NCBI GenBank assembly: GCA_038522635.1
Contig: JBCBJZ010000022.1
Location: 1-32,109, forward strand
Direction of reading: 5' to 3'
From: JBCBJZ01 sp038522635
GTDB taxonomy: Bacteria > Pseudomonadota > Alphaproteobacteria > Rhizobiales > Hyphomicrobiaceae
Length of the DNA stretch: 32,109 nt
A program made the position numbers and the translations under genes. The number at the start of each line of letters is the position of its first letter. Position 1 is the first letter of the stretch. Shown piece after piece: positions 16,160 through 24,000 of the stretch. Below the pieces are notes generated by a model that had not been told where the DNA came from, made no database searches, and saw only the letters and a program-made list of their open reading frames with translations.

Positions 16160-18019
16160 TCACGTACCGCTCGCCAGTTCATCGCGCAGGATCTCAAGCC
16201 GCAGCCACTCGTCCTCGGACGCCGCCAACGCCTCTTGCGTCGCTTGCAGCGCGTCCACCGTTTCGGCGAACTTGTCAGGATCGCGCGTGAAGAGATCGGG
16301 GTCGTCGAGCACCCCCTGCAGGGACTCGGCCTTGGCAGTCAGCGCTTCGATCTGCCCGGGCAAGGTTTCAAGCGCATGCTTATCCTTGAAAGACAACTTC
16401 CGGGGCGAGGCCTTCGCTTCAACGGCGTTTCCCGCATCGGTCCTCGCTTTCTCTGACGGCGACGACGGTTTCGCCGTAGCAGCCTTGCCCGGGGCTGGCG
16501 CCTTGACCTGCCCAGCCGCTGTCGAAGCTGCAGCCCGCTGAACCTCCATATCGGCGTAGCCACCGGCATACTCCTGCCAGTGCCCATCGCCTTCAAACGC
16601 GATCACAGACGTCACCACCCGATCGAGAAAGTCACGATCGTGGCTGACCAGCAGCACCGTCCCGGTGTAGGCGGCCAGCATGTCCTGCAGCAGATCGAGC
16701 GTCTCCAGATCGAGGTCGTTCGTCGGCTCATCAAGCACCATCAAGTTCGAGGGCTGCGCCAGCGCACGCGCCAACATCAGCCGTCCGCGCTCCCCGCCCG
16801 ACAAGCGCTCCAACGGCGTATTGGCTTGCTCGGGCTTGAACAGAAAGTCCTTCATGTAGCTCACCACGTGGCGGGCCTGCCCGTTCACCATCACCTGGTC
16901 ACCGCGCCCTCCGGTCAGCGCGTTCTTGACGGTCATGGCGGGCTCAAGTTCATCGCGCTTTTGTTCAAGCGTGATCATGTCGAGGTTGGTCCCGCGCTGC
17001 AGTGAGCCTGCGTCCGGTTCAAGCCCCCCTGTGAGGATGCGCAACAACGTCGTCTTGCCCGCCCCGTTGGGGCCGACGAGCCCGATACGGTCGCCACGCG
17101 CGATGCGGACCGAAAATGGCTTGATGATCACCCGATCATCGAACGCTTTGGTGATGCCTTTCGCTTCGATGACACGCTTGCCGGAAGCTTCACCCTCAGC
17201 GGCCTCCAAGCGCACCTGCCCGCCGCCGCGCTGCGCTTCGCGCTTGCGCTGACGCAACGCGTCCAATTCGGCGACCCGGCGCACGTTACGTTTGCGCCGC
17301 GCGGTCACGCCGTAACGCATCCAGTCTTCTTCCGCTGCGATTTTGCGGTCGAGCTTATGACGCTCACGTTCTTCAAGCTCCAGACGCTCATCACGCCACG
17401 CTTCGAACGCGCTGAAGCCCTCTTCAAGCAGCCGCGTGCCGCCCCGATCAAGCCATAGCGTTTTGCGTGACAGCGTCTCCAAAAAGCGTCGATCGTGCGA
17501 AATCAGCACCAGGCTGCTGCGTAGCCCCTCAAGTTCGCGCTCAAGCCATTGGATCGCGGGTAGATCGAGATGGTTGGTCGGCTCATCGAGCAGCAGGATG
17601 TCAGGTTGCGGCGCCAGCACGCGGGCCAAGGCAGCGCGGCGCGATTCCCCACCTGAAAGATGCGCAGGATCCTCTTCGCCGGTCAGGCCCAACTCCCCCA
17701 GCAGATAACGCGCGCGGTAGATTTCATCGAGCGGGCCTAAACCCGCTTCGACATAGGCGAGTGTGGTCTCAAAGCCTGAGAAATCAGGTTCCTGCGGCAG
17801 GTAGCGGACCGATGTGCCAGGCTGCAGGAAGCGTGTGCCGCCGTCCGGCTCCAGCATGTCGGCAGCGACCTTGAGCAACGTCGATTTGCCCGAGCCGTTG
17901 CGACCGATGAGGCAAAGCCGCTCACCTTGCGCCACGCTCAGATGTGCGCCGTCGAGAAGTTGTTGGCGCCCCAGGCGGATATCGATGTCCTGGAGCGTCA
18001 GAAGCGGTGGTGTCGCCAT
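16160..18019 (-). CDS. uup: ABC-F family ATPase, Uup type
   Basis: 619 residues from the ATG at 18019; the frame extends 90 bases upstream, but MATPPLLTLQDIDIRLG is the usual kind of start. It has two ABC ATPase domains and no membrane segments. First domain: Walker A GRNGSGKST (39-47), signature LSGGESRR (121-128), Walker B ILLLDEPTNHLDL. Second domain: Walker A GPNGAGKTT (316-324), signature LSGGERGR (406-413), Walker B LMVLDEPTNDLDL. After an Ala/Pro/Lys linker (about 500-545), the C-terminal 75 residues form the Uup-type coiled coil. ABC-F proteins act on ribosomes, and Uup also binds DNA and affects transposon excision in E. coli. The gene is divergent from the DUF6232-like gene across 205 bases. 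Confidence 0.93.
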   Translation of the reverse strand: MATPPLLTLQDIDIRLGRQQLLDGAHLSVAQGERLCLIGRNGSGKSTLLKVAADMLEPDGGTRFLQPGTSVRYLPQEPDFSGFETTLAYVEAGLGPLDEIYRARYLLGELGLTGEEDPAHLSGGESRRAALARVLAPQPDILLLDEPTNHLDLPAIQWLERELEGLRSSLVLISHDRRFLETLSRKTLWLDRGGTRLLEEGFSAFEAWRDERLELEERERHKLDRKIAAEEDWMRYGVTARRKRNVRRVAELDALRQRKREAQRGGGQVRLEAAEGEASGKRVIEAKGITKAFDDRVIIKPFSVRIARGDRIGLVGPNGAGKTTLLRILTGGLEPDAGSLQRGTNLDMITLEQKRDELEPAMTVKNALTGGRGDQVMVNGQARHVVSYMKDFLFKPEQANTPLERLSGGERGRLMLARALAQPSNLMVLDEPTNDLDLETLDLLQDMLAAYTGTVLLVSHDRDFLDRVVTSVIAFEGDGHWQEYAGGYADMEVQRAAASTAAGQVKAPAPGKAATAKPSSPSEKARTDAGNAVEAKASPRKLSFKDKHALETLPGQIEALTAKAESLQGVLDDPDLFTRDPDKFAETVDALQATQEALAASEDEWLRLEILRDELASGT

Positions 18020-18224
18020 GGCTGGATTGCGTTCAGCTTTCTGAAGGGCAAGGGAGGCGTGCAAGCGGCTCAAAGCGCTGGAGGGCGCTCGCGGTCGATG
18101 TTGCCGCACAGTCGCTGCGCCGCCACAGGCACGAACGGCTTACAACGACAGGTAGAACATCGCCGGTTAACTGTTATGCTCGGCCTATTGCTCGATTTTA
18201 TGTGTTCAGCGTCGGGGGTTGGGC

Positions 18225-19532
18225 ATGGACGCCGGCTCATTTCTTATCACACCGCGGTTCATCATCGCGGGCAGCCGTACCATTGCTGTCCGGCATATCG
18301 CCAGCTTGATCATAGGTCAGAAAGAGCGTCTTAGCGTTTTCGGACGCGTCATCCTTTTCCTCATCGGGCTCTGTTTCGTGGGAGTCGCGTTGGTAGCTTT
18401 TCAAACGTTGCAACAATATTCGGGCTACGGATGGAGATCACGCTCCGATGATCCACCTATGCTGCTGATAGCTTTGGTCTGTGGCGCCATCGGCGTTGGA
18501 CTCATCATTTTCGCGCTCCGCTCGGGCCCGATGTCGCTGATCGTCGCGACAAGCGATGGGAAGGCGTTCGAAATCATCAGCACAAACACCAGCTTCCTCA
18601 ACACGCTGATGGATCGCATCCGCGAGGCGATGGCCGCAGACGAGGAAACCAACCTGCGCTACCAGGTGACTATTCACACGGGCGACATCCACCGCCTCGA
18701 TGCCTCTTCACAGACCATCAACGTCGAAGGGTCATCGGGGGCGACGGTGGTGGGCGGCGACCTCAAGAACGCAGCCGACATGCCGGCACATGCGAACGCT
18801 GCCGACGAGCCACCCGGACCTTCGGCGCCCACCTGGTCCGAGGGCGCCGCGAAGCCGAGCGCAAGCCACCTCGCCGCAGCCGCGAGCCGCGCAGCCGGGG
18901 ACGCTGCGCGGGCGGCAAGTCACGTCGGCACACAGATGCAAGATGCGATGAAGCCGCTTGGCAACGCCATCGCCGAGCGGCTGAAGGAAGGGCCGGTCGG
19001 ATCGCTCGAGGCCGTCATGGGCGGGCCCGGAGCGCCTACGCATCCGCCCGTGAATGCAGCCAACGGGCACGGCGATAGCGCAAACGGACACGGTGCGCTG
19101 AGCGGCCATGAAAGCGCGACACCGCTGCAGCCGGTCGCAGTCGAGCACCCTTTGCAGCCCGGAGCGTCACCAGCGCAACGCCTCGCAAACGGCGGCACCA
19201 CCTCCATATCGGTTCAAAACGCACCGGGATCGGTCACGGTCGGTCGCGACTTAAACGGCAGCCACATCGCAGCGCACGGCACCATGACCGTGCTCAACGA
19301 TTTTGACGATCTGGTCACGCGGCTCGCGCCGCACTACGGGCACAACGCGGAAGCGTTCAAGGCGTGGTTTGAACCGGTCCGCCAGCATCTCAGCGGGGAA
19401 GAACCCGACGCGGCGCCCGCGCGCGGCATCTGGCAGCGCTTCATCAACGAAGAGTTGCCCAAGTTTGCCAACCTGGTGACGGTGGGCGACGGCGTGCTGC
19501 GGATTTCGCGCGCGCTCGGCTTCGGCGTCTGA
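18225..19532 (+). CDS. DUF6232-like two-helix membrane protein with internal VGxDL repeats
   Basis: 435 residues from the ATG at 18225 (GGGGG about 9 bases upstream; a TTG two codons earlier is possible). Residues 1-30 (ITPRFIIAG...AVRHIASLII) and a membrane hairpin (about 42-60 and 79-98), followed by LIVATSDGKAFEIIST and a helix, resemble DUF6232 proteins. That match is from memory. Two similar segments occur at 165-181 (INVEGSSGATVVGGDLK) and 328-344 (ISVQNAPGSVTVGRDLN), 7 of 17 identical. Between them is an Ala-rich amphipathic stretch and a Gly/His-rich linker. A helical C-terminal part (357-435) contains HNAEAFKAWFEPVRQHL. Both tails probably face the cytoplasm. Function unknown; no partner gene is evident. 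Confidence 0.72.
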   Translation: MDAGSFLITPRFIIAGSRTIAVRHIASLIIGQKERLSVFGRVILFLIGLCFVGVALVAFQTLQQYSGYGWRSRSDDPPMLLIALVCGAIGVGLIIFALRSGPMSLIVATSDGKAFEIISTNTSFLNTLMDRIREAMAADEETNLRYQVTIHTGDIHRLDASSQTINVEGSSGATVVGGDLKNAADMPAHANAADEPPGPSAPTWSEGAAKPSASHLAAAASRAAGDAARAASHVGTQMQDAMKPLGNAIAERLKEGPVGSLEAVMGGPGAPTHPPVNAANGHGDSANGHGALSGHESATPLQPVAVEHPLQPGASPAQRLANGGTTSISVQNAPGSVTVGRDLNGSHIAAHGTMTVLNDFDDLVTRLAPHYGHNAEAFKAWFEPVRQHLSGEEPDAAPARGIWQRFINEELPKFANLVTVGDGVLRISRALGFGV

Positions 19533-19621
19533 AGCTGCCGCCCGACTTGGAGCGTGCAGCGTAAGGCGCGCGGCCCAAGGCACACGCCAACCCCGGTGAG
19601 GCCAACTCGCATTCGCCAAGC

Positions 19622-20626
19622 TCACTCGGCTTCTGCGCGCATCGGACGTGCCAACAGTTCGGCAATCGCGCTCGCCACGTCGGCCTCACCTTCGAGCACA
19701 CGATGGACGGCGGTCGCGATCGGCATCTCGACACCGCGCGCCTGCGCCACTTCAACCAGCGCCTGCGCCGTGAACACACCCTCCGCCACCGAGCTGCGGC
19801 TCGCCTGGATCTCGGCCAAACTGCGCCCTTCGCCAAGCGCGCGCCCCAACGACATGTTGCGTGACTGCGGTGAGCCGCACGTCAGCAGCAGATCGCCCAG
19901 ACCGGACAGGCCCATCATCGTGGTCGCCTTCGCACCGGCGCTTTCTGCAAACCGCCGCAGTTCGGCAAACCCGCGCGTGGTAAGCGCCGCTTGGGCACTC
20001 GCCCCCATTTGTCGTCCATCGGCAATGCCGGCAGCGATGGCAAGCACGTTCTTGATCGCACCACCCAACAGCACGCCACGCACATCGTCGGACCAGTAGA
20101 GCCTGAACGTCGGCGCGGCGAGGCCATGCGCCAGCGCTTCGCCACGCTCCCGGTCATCGCAAGCGATCGACAAGGCGGCGGGCAAACCGCGCGCAACATC
20201 AGCGGCAAAACTTGGCCCCGACAGCGCCGCGATCATCGCTCCTGGGACAGCCTGCGCCAACACCTCATCAAGCAAGCGCCCCTGCGCGCGCTCGATGCCC
20301 TTCGCGCAAATGATCAGCGGTGTGGACGCCGACAGGTGCGGGGCCAGCTCACCCGCCAACGCGCCGAGCCTCTGCGCGGGAGGCACGAGCAAGATGGCAT
20401 CAGCGCGCGCGACGTCCGCCAGCGTGCCGGTTGCTCTGATCCGCGGATGCAGGGCCACGTTCGGCAGAAAGACCCGGTTCTCACGGTGCTCGTTGATCGC
20501 GCGCACGGTCTCAGGTTCGAACGCCCAAAGCGTCACATCGCGGCCGGCCGCCGCTTGCGTTTGTGCGAGCGCGGTTCCCCAGGCACCGCCGCCCACGATC
20601 CCGACCGTTGCCACTTGTTGAGCCAC
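19622..20626 (-). CDS. gpsA: NAD(P)-dependent glycerol-3-phosphate dehydrogenase
   Basis: 334 residues from a GTG at 20626. Rossmann motif VGIVGGGAWGTALAQ starts at residue 8. Further family signatures are IICAKGIE, LSGPSFAADVA, and the catalytic region LGGAIKNVLAIAAGIADG with the conserved Lys, followed by GLSGLGDLLLTC and SRN. The enzyme reduces dihydroxyacetone phosphate to sn-glycerol 3-phosphate, the backbone for membrane phospholipids. It lies 111 bases downstream of tsaD on the same strand, a common alphaproteobacterial order and probably one transcript. It converges on the DUF6232-like gene with 89 bases between. Confidence 0.96.
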   Translation of the reverse strand: MAQQVATVGIVGGGAWGTALAQTQAAAGRDVTLWAFEPETVRAINEHRENRVFLPNVALHPRIRATGTLADVARADAILLVPPAQRLGALAGELAPHLSASTPLIICAKGIERAQGRLLDEVLAQAVPGAMIAALSGPSFAADVARGLPAALSIACDDRERGEALAHGLAAPTFRLYWSDDVRGVLLGGAIKNVLAIAAGIADGRQMGASAQAALTTRGFAELRRFAESAGAKATTMMGLSGLGDLLLTCGSPQSRNMSLGRALGEGRSLAEIQASRSSVAEGVFTAQALVEVAQARGVEMPIATAVHRVLEGEADVASAIAELLARPMRAEAE

Positions 20627-20737
20627 CGTTACGCCCGCTCCTTCACGCTTCGTTTCGATTGTTCGTCATGCACGGCATTGGCGTTCATGGACGTGATGGC
20701 GGCTTGCTGCACCGCGCCGATACCCATGCCCGCACCA

Positions 20738-21838
20738 TCACGGTTTGACGCCCGCACCCTTGGCAACGGGGGCCTGCGGGTCGAGCGGCCAACGCGGACG
20801 CACGGGCGCATCGTAACCGCTCGTGTGGCCGGCGTGAATGTGCGCTGCACCGGCCCACGCCACCATCGCCGCATTATCGGTACAAAGCGCTGCCGGCGGC
20901 ACCACCAGCCGGTAGCCGCGTGCATCGCACAAGGCCTGCAGAGCTGCTGCCAGCCTGCGGTTCGCCGCAACGCCACCGGCCACGCAAAGCGTGCGCGCGT
21001 TATTCGCGGCCTGTGCACCTGCGGACGCCTCTTCGAGCGCCATGGCTGTTGCCACGCGATCGCACACCGCCTCGCACACGGCCGCCTCAAAGCCAGCGCA
21101 TAGGTCTGCCACATCGCCGTCCTGCAACGGCGCGAGCGCACGCGCTTGGTGCAGCAACGCGGTCTTCAGGCCTGCGAATGAGAAATGCGGCGCCTCGCGC
21201 CCCTTCATCGGACGGGGCAACGCAAAGCGCGAAGGATCGCCGCGGGCCGCCCAGCGCTCGACGTCGGGGCCGCCGGGAAACCCCAGCCCCAGCAGCTTCG
21301 CCGTCTTGTCGAACGCTTCGCCGAGTGCATCATCGATGGTGGTGCCAAGACGCCGGTAGCGCTGGAACCCGTCCACAGCGACGAGTTGCGTATGACCACC
21401 TGAGACCAGCAGCAGCAGGTAGGGCGGGTCAACGGCATCGGTCAGCCCCACGGTCAACGCGTGCGCCTCCAGGTGATTGACGCCCATGAAGGGACAGGGC
21501 GCGGCATAGGCGAGCGCTTTGGCCGTGACGGCACCCACCAGCAATCCACCGACAAGGCCCGGTCCTGTGGTGGCGGCAACGGCATCGATCGTGCCCAGCG
21601 TGCGCCCGGCCTGCGCGAGCGCCTGCGCGACGATCTCATCAAGGCAGGTCACATGCGCACGTGCTGCGATCTCCGGGACGACGCCAGCGAACGGGCGATG
21701 CTCTTCCCACTGCGCGCGCACCACGTTGGCGTCGATCGTGCCCCGCCCATCGGGCCCGCGCGTCACCACGGCCGCGGCGGTCTCATCGCAGCTTGTTTCA
21801 AGGCCGAGAATGGTGAGAGGCTGCACGTCTTCGGTCAT
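20738..21838 (-). CDS. tsaD: tRNA N6-adenosine threonylcarbamoyltransferase
   Basis: 366 residues from the ATG at 21838. An ATG six codons earlier (21856) lies inside the first repeat copy, so I prefer the inner start. ASKHA-fold motifs: ILGLETSCDETAAAVV near the N terminus, the metal-binding NHLEAH (His122, His126), VSGGHTQL (about 145-152), and the C-terminal AGGVAANRRL and CTDNAAMVAWAG. With TsaB, TsaC and TsaE it forms t6A at position 37 of ANN-decoding tRNAs. It is divergent from hemC, with gpsA downstream. The leader of its mRNA may carry the repeat hairpins at 21851-22005. Confidence 0.96.
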   Translation of the reverse strand: MTEDVQPLTILGLETSCDETAAAVVTRGPDGRGTIDANVVRAQWEEHRPFAGVVPEIAARAHVTCLDEIVAQALAQAGRTLGTIDAVAATTGPGLVGGLLVGAVTAKALAYAAPCPFMGVNHLEAHALTVGLTDAVDPPYLLLLVSGGHTQLVAVDGFQRYRRLGTTIDDALGEAFDKTAKLLGLGFPGGPDVERWAARGDPSRFALPRPMKGREAPHFSFAGLKTALLHQARALAPLQDGDVADLCAGFEAAVCEAVCDRVATAMALEEASAGAQAANNARTLCVAGGVAANRRLAAALQALCDARGYRLVVPPAALCTDNAAMVAWAGAAHIHAGHTSGYDAPVRPRWPLDPQAPVAKGAGVKP

Positions 21839-21850
21839 CGCCGCGTTAAA

Positions 21851-22005
21851 GTTCATCCGCCGGAGGTGCCATCACCGAAGGCGAAAGATGAACGGACTAG
21901 AGAGGAGTTCATCCGCCGGAGGTGCTACCACCGAAGGCGAAAGATGAACGGCAAAAGACAGGTTCATCCGCCGGCGGTGCTATCACTGAAGGGCGAAAGA
22001 TGAGC
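21851..22005. repeat. Three tandem hairpin-forming repeats between tsaD and hemC
   Basis: Copies at 21851-21893, 21907-21949 and 21962-22005, with 12-13-base spacers. Each has outer arms GTTCATC/GATGAAC, an inner stem CGCC/GGCG and an apical stem GGTG/CACC closing a four-base loop (CCAT, CTAC or CTAT). Copy 3 changes the outer arm to GATGAGC and the apical arm to CACT; both changes keep G-U pairing if the plus strand is transcribed. Copies 1 and 2 differ only in the loop. This looks like an extragenic palindromic element, possibly dispersed in the genome. The rest of the 318-base gap 21839-22156 holds a small stem at 22036-22052 and the hemC ribosome site. Confidence 0.85.
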
Positions 22006-22035
22006 GTGGAATAAAAGGTTAGATGTCGGTTCCGC

Positions 22036-22052
22036 GTCCGCTTGGAGCGGAC
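22036..22052. repeat. Short perfect stem-loop in the hemC leader region
   Basis: GTCCGCT (22036-22042) and AGCGGAC (22046-22052) pair perfectly around TGG. It lies 105 bases upstream of hemC. No T run follows on the plus strand. It could be part of the hemC 5' leader; no function can be assigned. Confidence 0.45.
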
Positions 22053-22143
22053 CCGCTCTTGATGCGCCGGGCGCGCGGCGGTTGCAAGCCCGGGCCTAGC
22101 TGGGGCATACGCGCAAAACCAACGTTGAAGCGCCTTGCGAACA

Positions 22144-22149
22144 GGGAGG
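22144..22149 (+). promoter_or_regulatory. Strong ribosome binding site of hemC, fixing a TTG start
   Basis: GGGAGG at 22144-22149 lies seven bases before the TTG at 22157. No ATG or GTG in frame lies at a suitable distance before the conserved IGTRGSPLALAQ, so the TTG start is favoured. Confidence 0.7.
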
Positions 22150-22156
22150 CCCTCTT

Positions 22157-23131
22157 TTGGCCCAAACACCCTCGGCCCAAACACCTGCAGCCCGGACGCC
22201 TTTCAGCTTGCCCGTCCGCATCGGGACGCGTGGCAGCCCGCTTGCATTGGCGCAGGCCCATCAGGTGCGCGACATGCTCATGCGGGCCCATGGGATGCCG
22301 GAAGACGCTTTCTCCATCGTGGTGCGCACCACGAGCGGCGATGCGATCCAGGATCGGCCGCTGTCCGAAGTCGGCGGCAAGGGGCTTTTCACCAAGGAAC
22401 TTGAAGAGGGCCTGCTCGCCGACGACATCGATCTTGCCGTGCACTCCATGAAGGATGTTGCAACGGTGTTGCCCGACGGGCTTGGTTTGCACGCGATCCT
22501 GGCACGCGAGGACGTGCGCGATGCCTTCCTCTCGCCCCACGCGGCTACGCTCGAGGCGTTGCCGCAAGGCGCGGTGGTCGGCACCTCCTCGCTGCGGCGG
22601 CAAGCGCAAGTGCTGCGCGCCCGCCCTGACCTGAGCGTTGTCATGTTCCGAGGCAACGTGCAGACGCGGCTGCGCAAACTCGATGAGGGCGTTGCCGACG
22701 CGACGTTGCTCGCCTGCGCAGGTCTCAAACGCATGGACATGCTGCATCATGCGACCAGCATCATCGAGACCGAAACGATGCTGCCAGCGGTCGCTCAAGG
22801 CGCGATCGGAATCGAGACGCAAAATGACAACGCGGCGATCATCGACCTCATTCAGCCGCTGAACGACCAGGTCACAGCGCTCTGTGTAACGGCGGAGCGC
22901 GCCTTCCTGCGGGTGCTCGATGGCTCCTGCCGCACGCCGATCGCGGGTTTGGCCACGTTGACGGACGGCAGGCTCTCGTTTCGCGGTGAGATCCTTTCTC
23001 CCGACGGCCGCCACGCGTTTGCAGATGCGCGCGAGGGGCCGGCCGCCCAGGCTGTCAGCCTCGCACAAGCGTCAGCCCACGCCCTTCTGGACCAGGCCGG
23101 ACCGGACTTTCTGGCCGCTTTCGCCCCGTGA
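22157..23131 (+). CDS. hemC: Hydroxymethylbilane synthase (porphobilinogen deaminase)
   Basis: 324 residues from a TTG at 22157. An N-terminal extension of about 20 residues (MAQTPSAQTPAARTP, encoded by two exact 12-base repeats, 22159-22170 and 22174-22185) precedes the conserved IGTRGSPLALAQ. Other motifs are the substrate-binding GTSSLRRQAQ, FRGNVQTRL and the cofactor-attachment Cys258 in LDGSCRTPIAG. The enzyme joins four porphobilinogens into hydroxymethylbilane in the cytoplasm, using a covalently bound dipyrromethane. Its stop overlaps the hemD start by four bases, so the two are translationally coupled and their products act in sequence. Confidence 0.97.
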   Translation: MAQTPSAQTPAARTPFSLPVRIGTRGSPLALAQAHQVRDMLMRAHGMPEDAFSIVVRTTSGDAIQDRPLSEVGGKGLFTKELEEGLLADDIDLAVHSMKDVATVLPDGLGLHAILAREDVRDAFLSPHAATLEALPQGAVVGTSSLRRQAQVLRARPDLSVVMFRGNVQTRLRKLDEGVADATLLACAGLKRMDMLHHATSIIETETMLPAVAQGAIGIETQNDNAAIIDLIQPLNDQVTALCVTAERAFLRVLDGSCRTPIAGLATLTDGRLSFRGEILSPDGRHAFADAREGPAAQAVSLAQASAHALLDQAGPDFLAAFAP

Positions 23132-23874
23132 CGTTGTGGCTGACGCGTCCACGCGATGATGCCGAGGCGATGGCGCAGGCCCTCTGTGCGAGAGGCCATG
23201 CGAGCCTTGTTGCGCCGCTGAGCGAGATCACCCTTCATCCTGACGCGGTGCCGGACCTCGCAGGCTTCGCCGGCCTCGTCTTCACCAGCCGGCGTGGTGT
23301 TGACGCGGTTTTCGCCAGTGCCCAGGCAGACCACGCCCGCCAGATGGTTTGTTTCGCCGTTGGTCCCGCGACAGCGCAGGCGTTGCGCGATGCGCAGGTG
23401 GCGCGCGTCATCGAGGGAGCCGGGCGCGCGCGTGATCTACCCGCCGCGATCCAGGCCTACGCTCGCGCCGAACACACCGGCCCGCTGCGGCTCTTTTATG
23501 CGGCTGCCAGGGTCATCAGCACCGATCTCGCACCCACCCTCGCGCAACATGGTCACGAACTTCTAAGAGGTACGCTCTATGAAACGGTGGGCGTGCGCCG
23601 TTTGCCAGACGGCGTCGCACGGGCCCTTCACGGCGGCGAGCTATGCGGGGTCATTCTGATGGCGCCCTCGGCGGCGCAAACCTACGCGACATTGATCGAT
23701 GATGCCCGCTTGCGTCGCGAGGCCCATCAGCTCACGCACTACTGCCTGTCGGCCCAAGTTGCTGAGGCTTTACAAGCTCTTAGCCCACCGAAACTTGAAG
23801 TTGCGGCCGCGCCGAACGCACAAGAAATGCTTGCCCTGATCGGGCAGGGAGCTAAAACGGATGGCAGGTGTTAA
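23128..23874 (+). CDS. hemD: Uroporphyrinogen-III synthase
   Basis: 248 residues from a GTG at 23128 inside the hemC end. N-terminal LWLTRPRDDAEAMAQAL and SEITLHP, then GLVFTSRRGVDAVFA, VGPATAQALRDA, and C-terminal GVILMAPSAAQTY match the poorly conserved HemD fold. The enzyme inverts ring D and closes hydroxymethylbilane to uroporphyrinogen III, the branch point to heme, siroheme, cobalamin and bacteriochlorophyll. Position directly after hemC is strong support. The gene ends 126 bases before the mitofilin-like gene. Confidence 0.93.
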   Translation: MTLWLTRPRDDAEAMAQALCARGHASLVAPLSEITLHPDAVPDLAGFAGLVFTSRRGVDAVFASAQADHARQMVCFAVGPATAQALRDAQVARVIEGAGRARDLPAAIQAYARAEHTGPLRLFYAAARVISTDLAPTLAQHGHELLRGTLYETVGVRRLPDGVARALHGGELCGVILMAPSAAQTYATLIDDARLRREAHQLTHYCLSAQVAEALQALSPPKLEVAAAPNAQEMLALIGQGAKTDGRC

Positions 23875-23900
23875 CATAGCACTGTCAATAACAATAACGA

Positions 23901-23936
23901 TTGACGTGCGCTGTGATTAGATCACGCCATTAGATC
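23901..23936 (+). promoter_or_regulatory. AT-rich patch with repeated ATTAGATC upstream of mic60
   Basis: In the hemD-mic60 gap a TTGACG (23901-23906) resembles a -35 box, and ATTAGATC occurs twice (23916-23923 and 23929-23936). No -10-like word sits at 16-18 bases from TTGACG, so a promoter is only a possibility. The patch is clearly poorer in GC than its surroundings and is preceded by AATAACAATAACG. Confidence 0.25.
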
Positions 23937-24000
23937 GTGTCTGGCGCCCTTGGTGGCGCAGCAGCAGGTGGCGCGGCGGCGTGTTGGAGGTCCCCCTAAG

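Noticed and set aside
18020..19532. Defence or conflict system around the DUF6232-like gene
   Set aside because: No effector, nuclease, protease or nucleotide-signalling gene is next to it; neighbours are core genes (uup, gpsA).
19991..21103. 370-residue plus-strand frame spanning the gpsA-tsaD gap
   Set aside because: It crosses parts of two certain minus-strand genes and has shadow composition.
21461..22003. Small protein encoded through the repeats (repeated RRR-like peptides)
   Set aside because: The frame is antisense to tsaD, and the repeats keep base pairing rather than reading frame (spacing 56 then 55 bases).
21851..22005. CRISPR array
   Set aside because: Only three units, with 43-44-base hairpin repeats, 12-13-base spacers and no cas genes; a palindromic extragenic repeat fits better.
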